Shown here one piece after another: positions 24,410 to 32,712 of a DNA stretch of 38,980 bases. Both the position numbers and the translations under genes were made by a program. Below the pieces are notes generated by a model. The model worked only from the letters and a program-made list of their open reading frames with translations, was not told the DNA's origin and did not search any database. The DNA is from Planctomycetota bacterium (GTDB taxonomy: Bacteria > Planctomycetota > Planctomycetia > Pirellulales > Thermoguttaceae). Every line of letters starts with the position of its first letter. Within the stretch, counting starts at the first letter, position 1. Location: NCBI GenBank assembly GCA_029550925.1, contig JAKPGL010000143.1, positions 1 through 38,980 on the forward strand. The letters run 5' to 3'.

Positions 24410-26977
24410 TTACGCCAGGCGCAGGAGGCGTCGGATGGTCCACTCCAAAAATAGGCAGCCGCACAAGACGGCCAGGATCACCTGGAGCCACTGTTCTTTC
24501 TGGGGCCGGTTCGGCGCATCCAGCAGCACGGTAGTCCGGGTTTTGTCTTTGAGCAGGGAAAGCAGGGAAGGTTTGCCGCCCGCACCGTGGAGGGCCTCGT
24601 CAAAACTGAGATAGTATTGGCCGGGTTCCGGCCCTTGGGTCAGTCGGCTCAGCAGGTCGTCCCGACGTTGCGGGGTTTCGCTTTCCAGCTTTGGCATTCG
24701 GACTTTGACGGTTTGCACCAGCCGTTCGTCGGCGCTTTCGGGGATCGCGAGTTCCAGGCGATACACGCCCTCTTTGGCGGCGGTAAACTGGCCGGCAAAA
24801 GCGCCCGCTCGGGCCGGATCGGCCGTCAAGGTGAGATTCTGGACAGAGCCGGTTTCCACGTGCAACACCTGGGCCGTTACCGAGGGGGCCTCCAACGGCT
24901 GCATTTGGGCGTTGGTCAATTGCGCCCGGACCTCGACGATATTGCCCAGTTGGTATTGTTCCTGCCCGACCAGAAGCACGCCGCGGGGCGAACCACGCAG
25001 GAGCCGACCCTGAGATACATGCCGAATCAGTTTCGTATAAAAGGTTTCGAAATACTTTTCATCGACGGCCCGCAAACGCCACATTTCGCCGCTGCCCATG
25101 TAGAAGACCCGACCGGAGCCGTAAAATTGGGTTACGAAGTAGGGCGCCCCTTCGCCGCCGGCCCCGGAGCGGGGGTCGGAAAACCGGGCCAGCACCGTAG
25201 CACCCGGCTTCACACCTCGCACCGGGAAGAAGCTATAGACGCCGGGGAAGCTCTGCCAGGCGCTTTGGCTGGCCGAGGCCGTATCGCCCAACCAGAGATA
25301 GTCGGCCTCCAGACCGGCCCGGGTGAACTCCAGCGGCCAAGGTTCTTCGGCAGCGTATTCGGCGGGCGATGTAAACGTAAGTTGCCTATGGAACTCGACC
25401 GGATAGAGCGCCCGGATTTTGGCCAACGAGGCGTCCTCGGTCCAGCCGCCGACCGATTCGCCCATGTGGACCGGCCCGGCCACTAGGACCAATCCGCCGC
25501 CCTGTTCCGCCACCCAGCTTTCCAGCGTATCGGCGGCCTGCGGCCCGATCTGTCGCCAATCGGGATCAAACGCCACGAGGCAATCGTACTGGTACATTTC
25601 CTGTCGGAGCGCGGGGAAATCGTCGAGGATTTGGTCGGCTTCTTGCGAGACGCCGGGTTGAGCGGTCTGTAAATAAATATCCACCGTGGTGGATTTATCC
25701 CGATAAAGCAAGTTTCGCAGGAATTGGTACTCTCGGCTTGGACCGCCGGCTACCAGAAGGACCTTGTTTTTCCGTTCGACCACTTCGAGTTCCGTTTCGC
25801 GGAAATTGTCGGCCGGATCGCTATCGCCGGCCGGAGGCTGGATGCGGACGCAATAGATACGTCGGCCGGGTTCGGGCGAGGCGATCTCGAACTTGACGGG
25901 GACGATTTCGCCGTCGGCGCCCAGGATAATCCGTTGGGAATCTTGCAGTTGGCCGCCGCCGGCATCCTGCGGGGAAGTCGCCGTAGCAGGCCGGACCAAC
26001 AGTTCTACCACCGCCTCTCGTTTGGCCAGTTGCTGGGCCTGGATGTAGGCGGTGATGGTCAGCCGATCGCCCGGATAGGCCCTGGCCGGGGCCAGTAGGT
26101 CCGACACCCGCACATTGACTGGTTTTTTATCCGAGCCAATGCCGATGGCGAAAATGGGCGTTTTCATTTCTTCGGCCAGCGGCAGAGCGGTTTCGGGCGA
26201 TGGGCCGGCGTTGTGGCCGCCGTCGCTGATGAGGATCACCCCGGCCAATGGCGCCGCACGCTCTTCGACCAACAGTTGCCGCAGACACTGGCCCAAGCGG
26301 GTCTCATTGCCCACGGGACGGAGCAGTTCGGCCCAAGAGGGTTTGGGCGGTTGCTGGCCGGCCCCTGACCGATCTGAACCCGGGGAGATGGTTTCTTGGG
26401 CGCCGGGATTGGCGGGGTTACCTGTCTCATCGCCCGCTTGGCCGACCTCGGACGAACCCGTCTGCCGCTCCAATTGGAGCAACCGTTTCAACTCCTGGTC
26501 GAACCGCCAAATGCTCACCTGATGGGTGCGGCGGAGATGATCCAACAGCGGAGTATTTTCCAGTCCATGGGCGGCCAATTGGGCCCGGCTGGCCGAGAGC
26601 GTGGTGCCCGGAAGGGTAACGTCCGTCATACCCATGCTGAGGCTCGTATCCACCAACACCGCCACCCGGGACGGATGGATCACTTCGCGTTCAGTCCGCC
26701 AGGTGGGGTCCAGATAGAGAACCAACAGGGCCAAGAACACGGCGGAACGGAAGAGCGTCAGCACCCAACCGAGCCACGCAGGCAACTCTCGGCTGTCCTT
26801 CTGGTACATGAGCCGCACATAGAGCAAAAACAGCACACACGCCGCCACCGGTAGGATCCAATCGACGTTCGATTGGATGCGCGCCCATTCAAAGTGGATG
26901 CGCGGGGCCTCCGCCTCGGCCCACAGGGGACTGGGCAAAGGAGAAGCTATCCAGTTCGGCCAAAGGAGCGTGTTCAT
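24410..26977 (-). CDS. VWA-domain membrane protein with glutamine-amidotransferase-like region
   Basis: An 855-aa protein starting at ATG 26977, which overlaps the upstream stop by 4 nt and has AAGGAGAA at good spacing; the frame is open farther upstream but only as antisense noise. Two hydrophobic segments (about 40-57 and 70-88) precede a von Willebrand A domain with MIDAS residues DTSLS (Asp110, Ser112, Ser114) and the later ISDGGHNAG. The central region (about 390-620) resembles the class-I glutamine-amidotransferase-like fold found in DUF1355-type proteins; I see no convincing catalytic Cys-His pair. A final helix (WLQVILAVLCGCLFLEW) anchors the C-terminus. The VWA domain should bind a metal and a protein partner outside the membrane, probably with MoxR's help. 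Confidence 0.83.
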   Translation of the reverse strand: MNTLLWPNWIASPLPSPLWAEAEAPRIHFEWARIQSNVDWILPVAACVLFLLYVRLMYQKDSRELPAWLGWVLTLFRSAVFLALLVLYLDPTWRTEREVIHPSRVAVLVDTSLSMGMTDVTLPGTTLSASRAQLAAHGLENTPLLDHLRRTHQVSIWRFDQELKRLLQLERQTGSSEVGQAGDETGNPANPGAQETISPGSDRSGAGQQPPKPSWAELLRPVGNETRLGQCLRQLLVEERAAPLAGVILISDGGHNAGPSPETALPLAEEMKTPIFAIGIGSDKKPVNVRVSDLLAPARAYPGDRLTITAYIQAQQLAKREAVVELLVRPATATSPQDAGGGQLQDSQRIILGADGEIVPVKFEIASPEPGRRIYCVRIQPPAGDSDPADNFRETELEVVERKNKVLLVAGGPSREYQFLRNLLYRDKSTTVDIYLQTAQPGVSQEADQILDDFPALRQEMYQYDCLVAFDPDWRQIGPQAADTLESWVAEQGGGLVLVAGPVHMGESVGGWTEDASLAKIRALYPVEFHRQLTFTSPAEYAAEEPWPLEFTRAGLEADYLWLGDTASASQSAWQSFPGVYSFFPVRGVKPGATVLARFSDPRSGAGGEGAPYFVTQFYGSGRVFYMGSGEMWRLRAVDEKYFETFYTKLIRHVSQGRLLRGSPRGVLLVGQEQYQLGNIVEVRAQLTNAQMQPLEAPSVTAQVLHVETGSVQNLTLTADPARAGAFAGQFTAAKEGVYRLELAIPESADERLVQTVKVRMPKLESETPQRRDDLLSRLTQGPEPGQYYLSFDEALHGAGGKPSLLSLLKDKTRTTVLLDAPNRPQKEQWLQVILAVLCGCLFLEWTIRRLLRLA

Positions 26978-29211
26978 GGTCGTTCTCCTTTCGCCGTTGC
27001 GGTGGGACTGGCGGGATGATAACTCGCAGAGTAGGCTAACATCTGTTCTGCTACCAAGAGGATCAGTAAACCGTACAAAAGCGCCTGAAACAGATTCAGA
27101 CCGGCTTCTTCGGCTTGATATTGGAAGGCGTCGGCCGCGGTATAGGTGAAATGGAGCGGGTCCAACGCAGCCGTCAGTTGTTCCCGGCTCGTGAGCTTCA
27201 GGTTTCCTTCGGTCGGATCGACGTTGTAGGCGACCAGACGTTCTTCTTGAGAGGCGTCCTTTTTCGTAAGTTGCACCCGATAGACGCCCTGCCGGTAGGT
27301 ATCCAGGAAGGAGGCCGTTGGCGGGCCGTCCGGGACCGCCGCAGCGTCCACCACCTGCGGCAGACCCTCGGCGCCCATCGGCGGGATGATGCGAACTTGG
27401 GACTCGTACTGGGCCGGGTCCAGAGGCGTTTCTAACGGAGCGCCCACCTGACGGGAAGACTCTCCGAGCGGCTGATTGGCCAAGTAGGCCTGCATCTGGA
27501 GCATGGCGATCACGAAACTGGGGTCTTTGGCCCAGTTGTTCCACTGCGGAGCGGCGGTGGTGGTAAAGGCGATCACCCGGCCTTTGCCGAACGGTTTTTC
27601 AACGACCAACGGGGCCCCGTTGCGCAGGCGGGCCAGAATCCGAACTCCAGATTCGGCCGGCGGTTTCCACTCCCGAGGCGCCGCGAAATACTGCTCCACC
27701 ATCACTGATTGTAAAAATTTATATCGTTCGCTGGCCAAGAGGCCAAGAATGGGATGCCGGGGGTCGGCCACTTCGATATCCGGGGTCCGTTCCAGATAAT
27801 CCACCCGGAGGATCGTGGGCGAAGCGACCGGCATGGGAAACAGCCCCTTGCCTTCCCGGTAGAGTTCGTCGTTGATGAACTTGGTGCGCCAGACAGGGCC
27901 GAGGAAAAAGGCCACTCCGCCGCCGGCCGCCGCATATTCCTCCAAGGCTCGGATCCCCGAGGCGTCCAACCGGTCGATATTGACCAAATAAATGCTATGG
28001 AACTTTTGCAAGGGTTGGAGGCTCAAGAACCGGGGCTGTTCGATCTGAGGCAAGATGCCGGTCCGCGCTCTGGGATCGGATTCCAGAGCCAGGGCGATGA
28101 ATCGGCCTTCGCCGCCGGCCGGATCGCCGTCGATAATCAAGACGGGCAGTCCAGCCGGTACATCGAGGGCGGCGTACCGATAGTTGTCGGCGGCCACGGC
28201 GTCGGTCTCCAACCGGGCGGTAATGAAATGTTGCCCCGCCTTTTCAAAATGGACCCGGAACCGCTCCCGCACCGTTTCGCCCGGCCGGATGTGCCGCAGG
28301 GTAACGGCCGGTCGAGGCGAGCCGTCCTCTTCCAGCGAGATCGGCACATTGCTGGCCGGGCTATCGCCGTGGTTGGTAACGGCGATTTCCATGAACATTT
28401 CTGCCCCCACAGCCCGGACGCCCGGCAGCGGCGTTAGCTCCGCAATCCCCAGATTGTCGTGCATCGACTCGACGCATTGGACAAAAAAGAGCCGAGCGCC
28501 GCGCTTCTGGAACTGGAGCAATTGGTCTTTGACATCGGTGGGCGAAGCCCAGTCTTTAGTGCGAAAATCGGAAATCAGGTAGATCACCAGTTCGCCGGTT
28601 TCTTCCTGCTGGCCCAGGAGTTGGCCGACGGCTTTTAAGGCGGGCAGCGGGCCGGCGGCGGTCTGCGACGCCTCCAACGGGCCGATCCGGTCTTTGACCT
28701 GTTGGAGAAACTGGGTATCGACGGCGGTTTGCAGCAGGTCGGGTTGTCGGTTTCCGGGTCGGTCGGCCTGGGAGAATCGCAACAAGGTAACCTCCTGCGG
28801 GGTGGGCTGGGCCATGGCCGACTCGGCGATCCGATAGATCACTTCTTTCGCCTTGTCAAAGGCGTTGCCGGCCGACCACCGGTCCGACATCGAGTAGCTA
28901 TCGTCCAGCAGAATGATGTGGTGAGTCTTCACGCCGCCGAGCAGTCGGCCCAACTCGCTCTGGAGCTTCGGATGGGGAATCAGAAAAACTATAGCAGCGA
29001 TAGCACCCATCCGCATCAGCAGCAGTAGCAGTTGCTTCAGGATGACCCAGGTGCGGTTTTTCTTTTGGCTAATGAGCAGAAATTCCATCGCCGCCCACTG
29101 GACCCGGCGATGGCGCATCATATTGATCAGATGGATGAGGATCGGCACGGCGACGAGCGCGGCCGCCGCTACGGCGCCAACCCATGCTCCTGGATACAAA
29201 AAACTGGTCAT
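26974..29211 (-). CDS. BatA-like VWA membrane protein
   Basis: A 745-aa protein. The N-terminus has the BatA/aerotolerance-regulator signature: a hydrophobic helix, then ILIHLINMMRHRRVQWAAME, then a second helix (about 57-79). A VWA domain follows, with MIDAS residues DDSYS (Asp103, Ser105, Ser107). Residues 260-350 look like a CARDB/Ig-type strand region, and 355-560 like an amidotransferase-type alpha/beta fold (LPVLIIDGDPAGG) without an evident catalytic cysteine. A C-terminal helix (FQALLYGLLILLVAEQML) follows. Related BatA or DUF4159 proteins sit beside MoxR and DUF58 genes in many bacteria. The ribosome-binding site is weak, and the gene is preceded by the hairpin-repeat region instead of being coupled to DUF58. 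Confidence 0.85.
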   Translation of the reverse strand: MTSFLYPGAWVGAVAAAALVAVPILIHLINMMRHRRVQWAAMEFLLISQKKNRTWVILKQLLLLLMRMGAIAAIVFLIPHPKLQSELGRLLGGVKTHHIILLDDSYSMSDRWSAGNAFDKAKEVIYRIAESAMAQPTPQEVTLLRFSQADRPGNRQPDLLQTAVDTQFLQQVKDRIGPLEASQTAAGPLPALKAVGQLLGQQEETGELVIYLISDFRTKDWASPTDVKDQLLQFQKRGARLFFVQCVESMHDNLGIAELTPLPGVRAVGAEMFMEIAVTNHGDSPASNVPISLEEDGSPRPAVTLRHIRPGETVRERFRVHFEKAGQHFITARLETDAVAADNYRYAALDVPAGLPVLIIDGDPAGGEGRFIALALESDPRARTGILPQIEQPRFLSLQPLQKFHSIYLVNIDRLDASGIRALEEYAAAGGGVAFFLGPVWRTKFINDELYREGKGLFPMPVASPTILRVDYLERTPDIEVADPRHPILGLLASERYKFLQSVMVEQYFAAPREWKPPAESGVRILARLRNGAPLVVEKPFGKGRVIAFTTTAAPQWNNWAKDPSFVIAMLQMQAYLANQPLGESSRQVGAPLETPLDPAQYESQVRIIPPMGAEGLPQVVDAAAVPDGPPTASFLDTYRQGVYRVQLTKKDASQEERLVAYNVDPTEGNLKLTSREQLTAALDPLHFTYTAADAFQYQAEEAGLNLFQALLYGLLILLVAEQMLAYSASYHPASPTATAKGERP

Positions 29212-29247
29212 AGCGAACTCGTTTTGGTGAACTCAGGTTGCCAATGT

Positions 29248-29372
29248 AACGCCGACTGTTAGTCGGCGCTTAGCTCAGCCTGGACAGGCTAAGCTACGTA
29301 ACGCCGACTGTTAGTCGGCGCTTAACTCAGCCTGGACAGGCTAAGTTACGTAACGCCGACTGTTAGTCGGCG
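29248..29372. repeat. 52-bp-period tandem repeat of paired hairpins
   Basis: Three exact copies of CGCCGACT-GTT-AGTCGGCG begin at 29250, 29302 and 29354. Between them lie two copies of a second hairpin, AGCCTG-GA-CAGGCT (29277-29290 and 29329-29342). The outer arms of that second hairpin are TAGCT/AGCTA in one copy and TAACT/AGTTA in the other, a paired change that keeps the base pairing. There is no coding potential and no T tract for termination. It sits within the minus-strand cluster, between the DUF58 and BatA-like genes. Confidence 0.9.
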
Positions 29373-29374
29373 TC

Positions 29375-29402
29375 GGAATACCGTCTGGCCAGACGGTGTT
29401 CC
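29375..29402. repeat. 28-bp near-perfect palindrome
   Basis: GGAATACCGTCTGG (29375-29388) is followed directly by CCAGACGGTGTTCC (29389-29402). Thirteen of 14 pairs match and the odd one would be a G-U pair if the plus strand were transcribed. It abuts the tandem hairpin array and ends 63 bp from the DUF58 stop codon. Confidence 0.85.
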
Positions 29403-29465
29403 AAAGGGACTGCGTTCTGTTCGGAACCGCCGCTGCCTATGCGGCGCGGCGTTGTTTCTGTTTTC

Positions 29466-30383
29466 TTATCTTCCTTTTCGCACGCCTCGGCGATGTCGGC
29501 CGAGTCGATGACTCAAAAAGGCGGCCAGCGCCGCATCCAACGGCTGGCTGGTGCGCAGCAGGACGTAATCGATGGCCAACCGGGAACAACCCCGTCGCAC
29601 TTCGTCCAAGTAGGCGCCCAGGGCGGCCAAGTACCCTTCGCGCAGCGCCCGGGGATTGCAATTCAGGTGGATCATCTCCTCCAGCCCTTCAAACCGGGTG
29701 GGGCCGCTAAAGGGAAAATCCAATTCATCGTCGTCCAACACGTGAAACACCAAGATATCGTGGTCTCTCGCCTTCAGCAGTTTCAGACCCCGGAAGAGAC
29801 CTTCCCGCTCGACCAACAGGTCCGAGACCAGCACCATGAGGCCGCGCCGGGGATAACTTTCCGCCGCGGTCGTCAACACGCCGCTCATATCGGTCTTGTT
29901 GCGGGGTTCGGCGATGTCGAACGCTTGGAGGATAGCGTCCAGGTGGTTGCGTTTGGTTCGTTGCGGCACGACGATCCGGGCCGATTCGTCGAACGCCGTA
30001 CAGCCGACCGCGTCCTGTTGGCGAAGGGCCAAGTAGGCGAGGCTGGCCGCGATGGTGCAGGCGTATTCATATTTATTCATGGCCCCTCGACCGTACCGCA
30101 TACTGTTCGACACATCCACCAGCAGCGTACAGCGCAGGTTGGTGTCTTCTTCGTATTGTTTGACGTAGTAGCGGTCCTGCTTGGCCCAGACTTTCCAGTC
30201 CACGTCCCGCAGGTCGTCGCCCCAGGCGTACTGGCGGTGTTGGACGAATTCGGGCGATCGGCCGTAGTAGGGGCTGCGGTGCATCCCGGCCAGGAAGCCT
30301 TCCACAATGTGCCGGGCGCGCAGCTCCAGACGCGAAATTCGCTTGATCGCCTCAGGATGCAAAAATCTTTTGGAATCGGGCAT
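29466..30383 (-). CDS. DUF58 protein (VWA-like, MoxR partner)
   Basis: A 305-aa protein. The start region [20 protein letters not shown], the block [20 protein letters not shown] and VKQYEED are the classical DUF58 signatures (residues 21-80). A VWA-type fold follows with a MIDAS-like DVSNS motif (Asp90, Ser92, Ser94). There is no transmembrane segment, so it is probably cytoplasmic or peripheral. Its first 32 nt overlap the end of the MoxR gene, consistent with co-expression and with the known MoxR-DUF58 pairing. The final residues are Arg-rich ([14 protein letters not shown]). Confidence 0.93.
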   Translation of the reverse strand: MPDSKRFLHPEAIKRISRLELRARHIVEGFLAGMHRSPYYGRSPEFVQHRQYAWGDDLRDVDWKVWAKQDRYYVKQYEEDTNLRCTLLVDVSNSMRYGRGAMNKYEYACTIAASLAYLALRQQDAVGCTAFDESARIVVPQRTKRNHLDAILQAFDIAEPRNKTDMSGVLTTAAESYPRRGLMVLVSDLLVEREGLFRGLKLLKARDHDILVFHVLDDDELDFPFSGPTRFEGLEEMIHLNCNPRALREGYLAALGAYLDEVRRGCSRLAIDYVLLRTSQPLDAALAAFLSHRLGRHRRGVRKGR

Positions 30384-31404
30384 CGCTGGTCAACTCATCT
30401 TCACGAGTAGGGGTAACAGCCAACAGTTGCTCCACGACCTGATCGGTGGTAACGCCTTCGCTTTCTGCGGTGAAGCTCAGGACCAGGCGATGCCGAAGGA
30501 CCGGCTTGGCCAGGGCCTGGATGTCCTCGACGGTAACATAGGTTCGGCCATAGAGCAGGGCGCGGGCCTTGCCGCCGATGATCAAAAACTGGACCGCTCG
30601 GGGGCCAGCGCCCCAACTGAGCCGCTCGTCCACAAAGTCCGGCGTGCCGGGCAGGCCCACCCGCGTCTGCCGCACTAGCGCCAGGGTATATCGGATAATA
30701 TGGTCTGTTACCGGCACTTCCCGGACGATCCGCTGCAGGTCCAGAATTTCTTCGCCTGTCAGCACCGGTTCGACCTCTTCGCTGAATACGGCGGTGGTCC
30801 GCCGGGCGATCTCGAACTCTTCGTCGAAGCTCGGATAGTTGACGAACACCTTGAACATGAACCGGTCCTGCTGCGCTTCGGGCAGCGGATAGGTGCCTTC
30901 TTGTTCGATGGGGTTTTGGGTGGCGAGGACGAAGAACGGATCGGCCATCGGATGCCGGACTCGGCCGATGGTTACTTGCCGCTCCTGCATGGCTTCCAGC
31001 AGGGCCGCCTGGGTTTTGGGCGGGGTTCGGTTGATTTCGTCGGCCAGGATCACATTGGCGAAGATCGGCCCTTCCAGGAACCGGAATTCCCGGCCGCCGG
31101 TCGCGCGGTTTTCTTCGATGATTTCGGTGCCGGTGATGTCGGCCGGCATCAGGTCTGGCGTGAATTGGATGCGTTTGAACGAGAGGTTCAGGGTTCGGCT
31201 CAGGGTGCTGACCATCAGGGTTTTGGCCAGTCCGGGCACGCCCTCCAGCAGGCAATGGCCCCGGCTGAAAAGCGAAATCAGCAATTCCTCGATCACCTGC
31301 TGTTGGCCAACGATCACCTGCGAAAGTTGGCTGAGGATCTTTTCACGGGCGCGACCGAGTTTTTCAATCGCTGCCGTATCATGGGAGTTGAACGTTTCAC
31401 TCAT
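30352..31404 (-). CDS. MoxR-family AAA+ ATPase
   Basis: A 350-aa cytoplasmic ATPase. Walker A is GVPGLAKT (residues 55-62), Walker B ILADE (119-123), followed by [18 protein letters not shown], a MoxR hallmark. [20 protein letters not shown] gives the sensor region, and DRFMFK follows. MoxR proteins act as chaperone-like ATPases that load cofactors or remodel VWA-domain partners. Three VWA or DUF58 genes follow immediately downstream, the expected context. GAGG lies 7-8 nt before the ATG. Confidence 0.95.
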   Translation of the reverse strand: MSETFNSHDTAAIEKLGRAREKILSQLSQVIVGQQQVIEELLISLFSRGHCLLEGVPGLAKTLMVSTLSRTLNLSFKRIQFTPDLMPADITGTEIIEENRATGGREFRFLEGPIFANVILADEINRTPPKTQAALLEAMQERQVTIGRVRHPMADPFFVLATQNPIEQEGTYPLPEAQQDRFMFKVFVNYPSFDEEFEIARRTTAVFSEEVEPVLTGEEILDLQRIVREVPVTDHIIRYTLALVRQTRVGLPGTPDFVDERLSWGAGPRAVQFLIIGGKARALLYGRTYVTVEDIQALAKPVLRHRLVLSFTAESEGVTTDQVVEQLLAVTPTREDELTSDARFQKIFAS

Positions 31405-31478
31405 ACAACAACCTCATGGAAATAAGGACATTAGTGTTCGGCAAACCCCGCCAGGGTTTGTCCGTGGGAACAAAACGG

Positions 31479-32576
31479 TTATCGCTGGTAAATGGGCAGA
31501 GCGGCTCGTTCGAGTTGCAGGATGGTCAGGTTGATGCTGGTCGTAAACACCGGGCCGATGTAGCCCTGGGTCCAGGCGCCGTCCGGCCCGGCTTCGCGAA
31601 CGATCCGCTCGAAAATCTTGTCTCGATATTCTTCCCACTTTTTACCGCCTTCGCGGTAAAGCACTTGGGAGTAATAATAGTGTGCATAATGCCAGTGGCC
31701 GAACCCCTCGTGTTGGATGTTGGAAAGGTTCTTTTCGCAGTAGTTGAGCAGCCGGGGCACATACTCGCTGTCGTACTCGCCGGCGTTGAACAGGCAGGCG
31801 ATGGCCGCCGCGGTAATGGCCGGGCGTCCGCCGCCGCCCTGGGAATTGTACTGCACGCCGCCGTCCGGCAAGGTGCAGCGTTTGATGTAGTTGATGGCCT
31901 TGTCGATGACTTCTTTAGGCACTGGCACGCCGGCGTTTCGGCAGCCGCGAAGCGCCTGCACTTGGGTGATGGTGGTGGAGCCTTCGTCGAACCCTTGGCC
32001 GTCCTTGGCGCTGACATACCCCCAGCCGCCCGCCTGGGTTTGCGCCCGTCCGGAAAACTCCGCCGCCTTGGTCAATACGCGGACCAATTCTTCGCGGCGC
32101 TGCTGGTCTTCTTCTTCGCCCAACACCTGGGAGAGGAAGAGGGTGGCAAACCCGTGGCCGTAGGTGTAGCGGTCGTCCCGGTGCGGATCGCCGATCAGTC
32201 CGTTGGGCCGGGCCTTGGTCAACAGAAAATCTACCGCCCGCCGGATATTCGGGGCGTATTTGCCCTGGGTGGTGGTGGAGCCTTCACTCAATAGGGCCAG
32301 CCCAGCCAGGCCGGTCATCGCGGTCGGATACTGCCCGTTGTTGGCCGTCCAATGTCCGGCCCGGGATTGATTCTTGGCCAACCACTCTAAACCCCGTTGC
32401 ACCACCTGCTGGACCTTCGGGTCCTTGAGGTCCACGCCGGCGGTTGGACTGGTGAACCCAAACAGAACCATCCCCCAGCCAACCAGGGCGGCCGCTGCCA
32501 GCCCACGCCGATTCCGGAGAGGCCAATTCATCGCTCCCCCAGCCGAGATGATGGGCAAATGAACAAATTTCCTCAT
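31479..32576 (-). CDS. Secreted squalene-cyclase/prenyltransferase-fold protein
   Basis: A 365-aa protein starting at ATG 32576 (AAGGAG 10 nt upstream). An in-frame ATG at 32531 would give a better signal peptide (MNWPLRNRRGLAAAALVGWG). Repeated helical units typical of the alpha/alpha toroid follow: LEWLAKNQSRAGHWTANNGQ, QAGGWGYVSA and LPDGGVQYNSQGGGGRPAIT. Catalytic DxDD-type acids of true squalene-hopene cyclases are not evident, and the protein is only about half their length. Planctomycetes have many secreted proteins of this fold with unknown roles. It lies 74 nt before the MoxR gene. Confidence 0.8.
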   Translation of the reverse strand: MRKFVHLPIISAGGAMNWPLRNRRGLAAAALVGWGMVLFGFTSPTAGVDLKDPKVQQVVQRGLEWLAKNQSRAGHWTANNGQYPTAMTGLAGLALLSEGSTTTQGKYAPNIRRAVDFLLTKARPNGLIGDPHRDDRYTYGHGFATLFLSQVLGEEEDQQRREELVRVLTKAAEFSGRAQTQAGGWGYVSAKDGQGFDEGSTTITQVQALRGCRNAGVPVPKEVIDKAINYIKRCTLPDGGVQYNSQGGGGRPAITAAAIACLFNAGEYDSEYVPRLLNYCEKNLSNIQHEGFGHWHYAHYYYSQVLYREGGKKWEEYRDKIFERIVREAGPDGAWTQGYIGPVFTTSINLTILQLERAALPIYQR

Positions 32577-32712
32577 AACCGCCGCTCTCCTTCTTCCCAA
32601 CTCTCTTGCCATTCCCCAAAAAAGGGTTTCAAAACTAGGTCGTTGTAACTTTCGGGAAGCAATCCTCGTTGTGGAGAAACTACTTGACATGCTCAGGATG
32701 AAAAACATCGGT

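Noticed and set aside
29248-29372. A possible CRISPR array.
   Set aside because: The spacers between repeats are themselves repeated hairpins, only three units exist and no cas gene is nearby.
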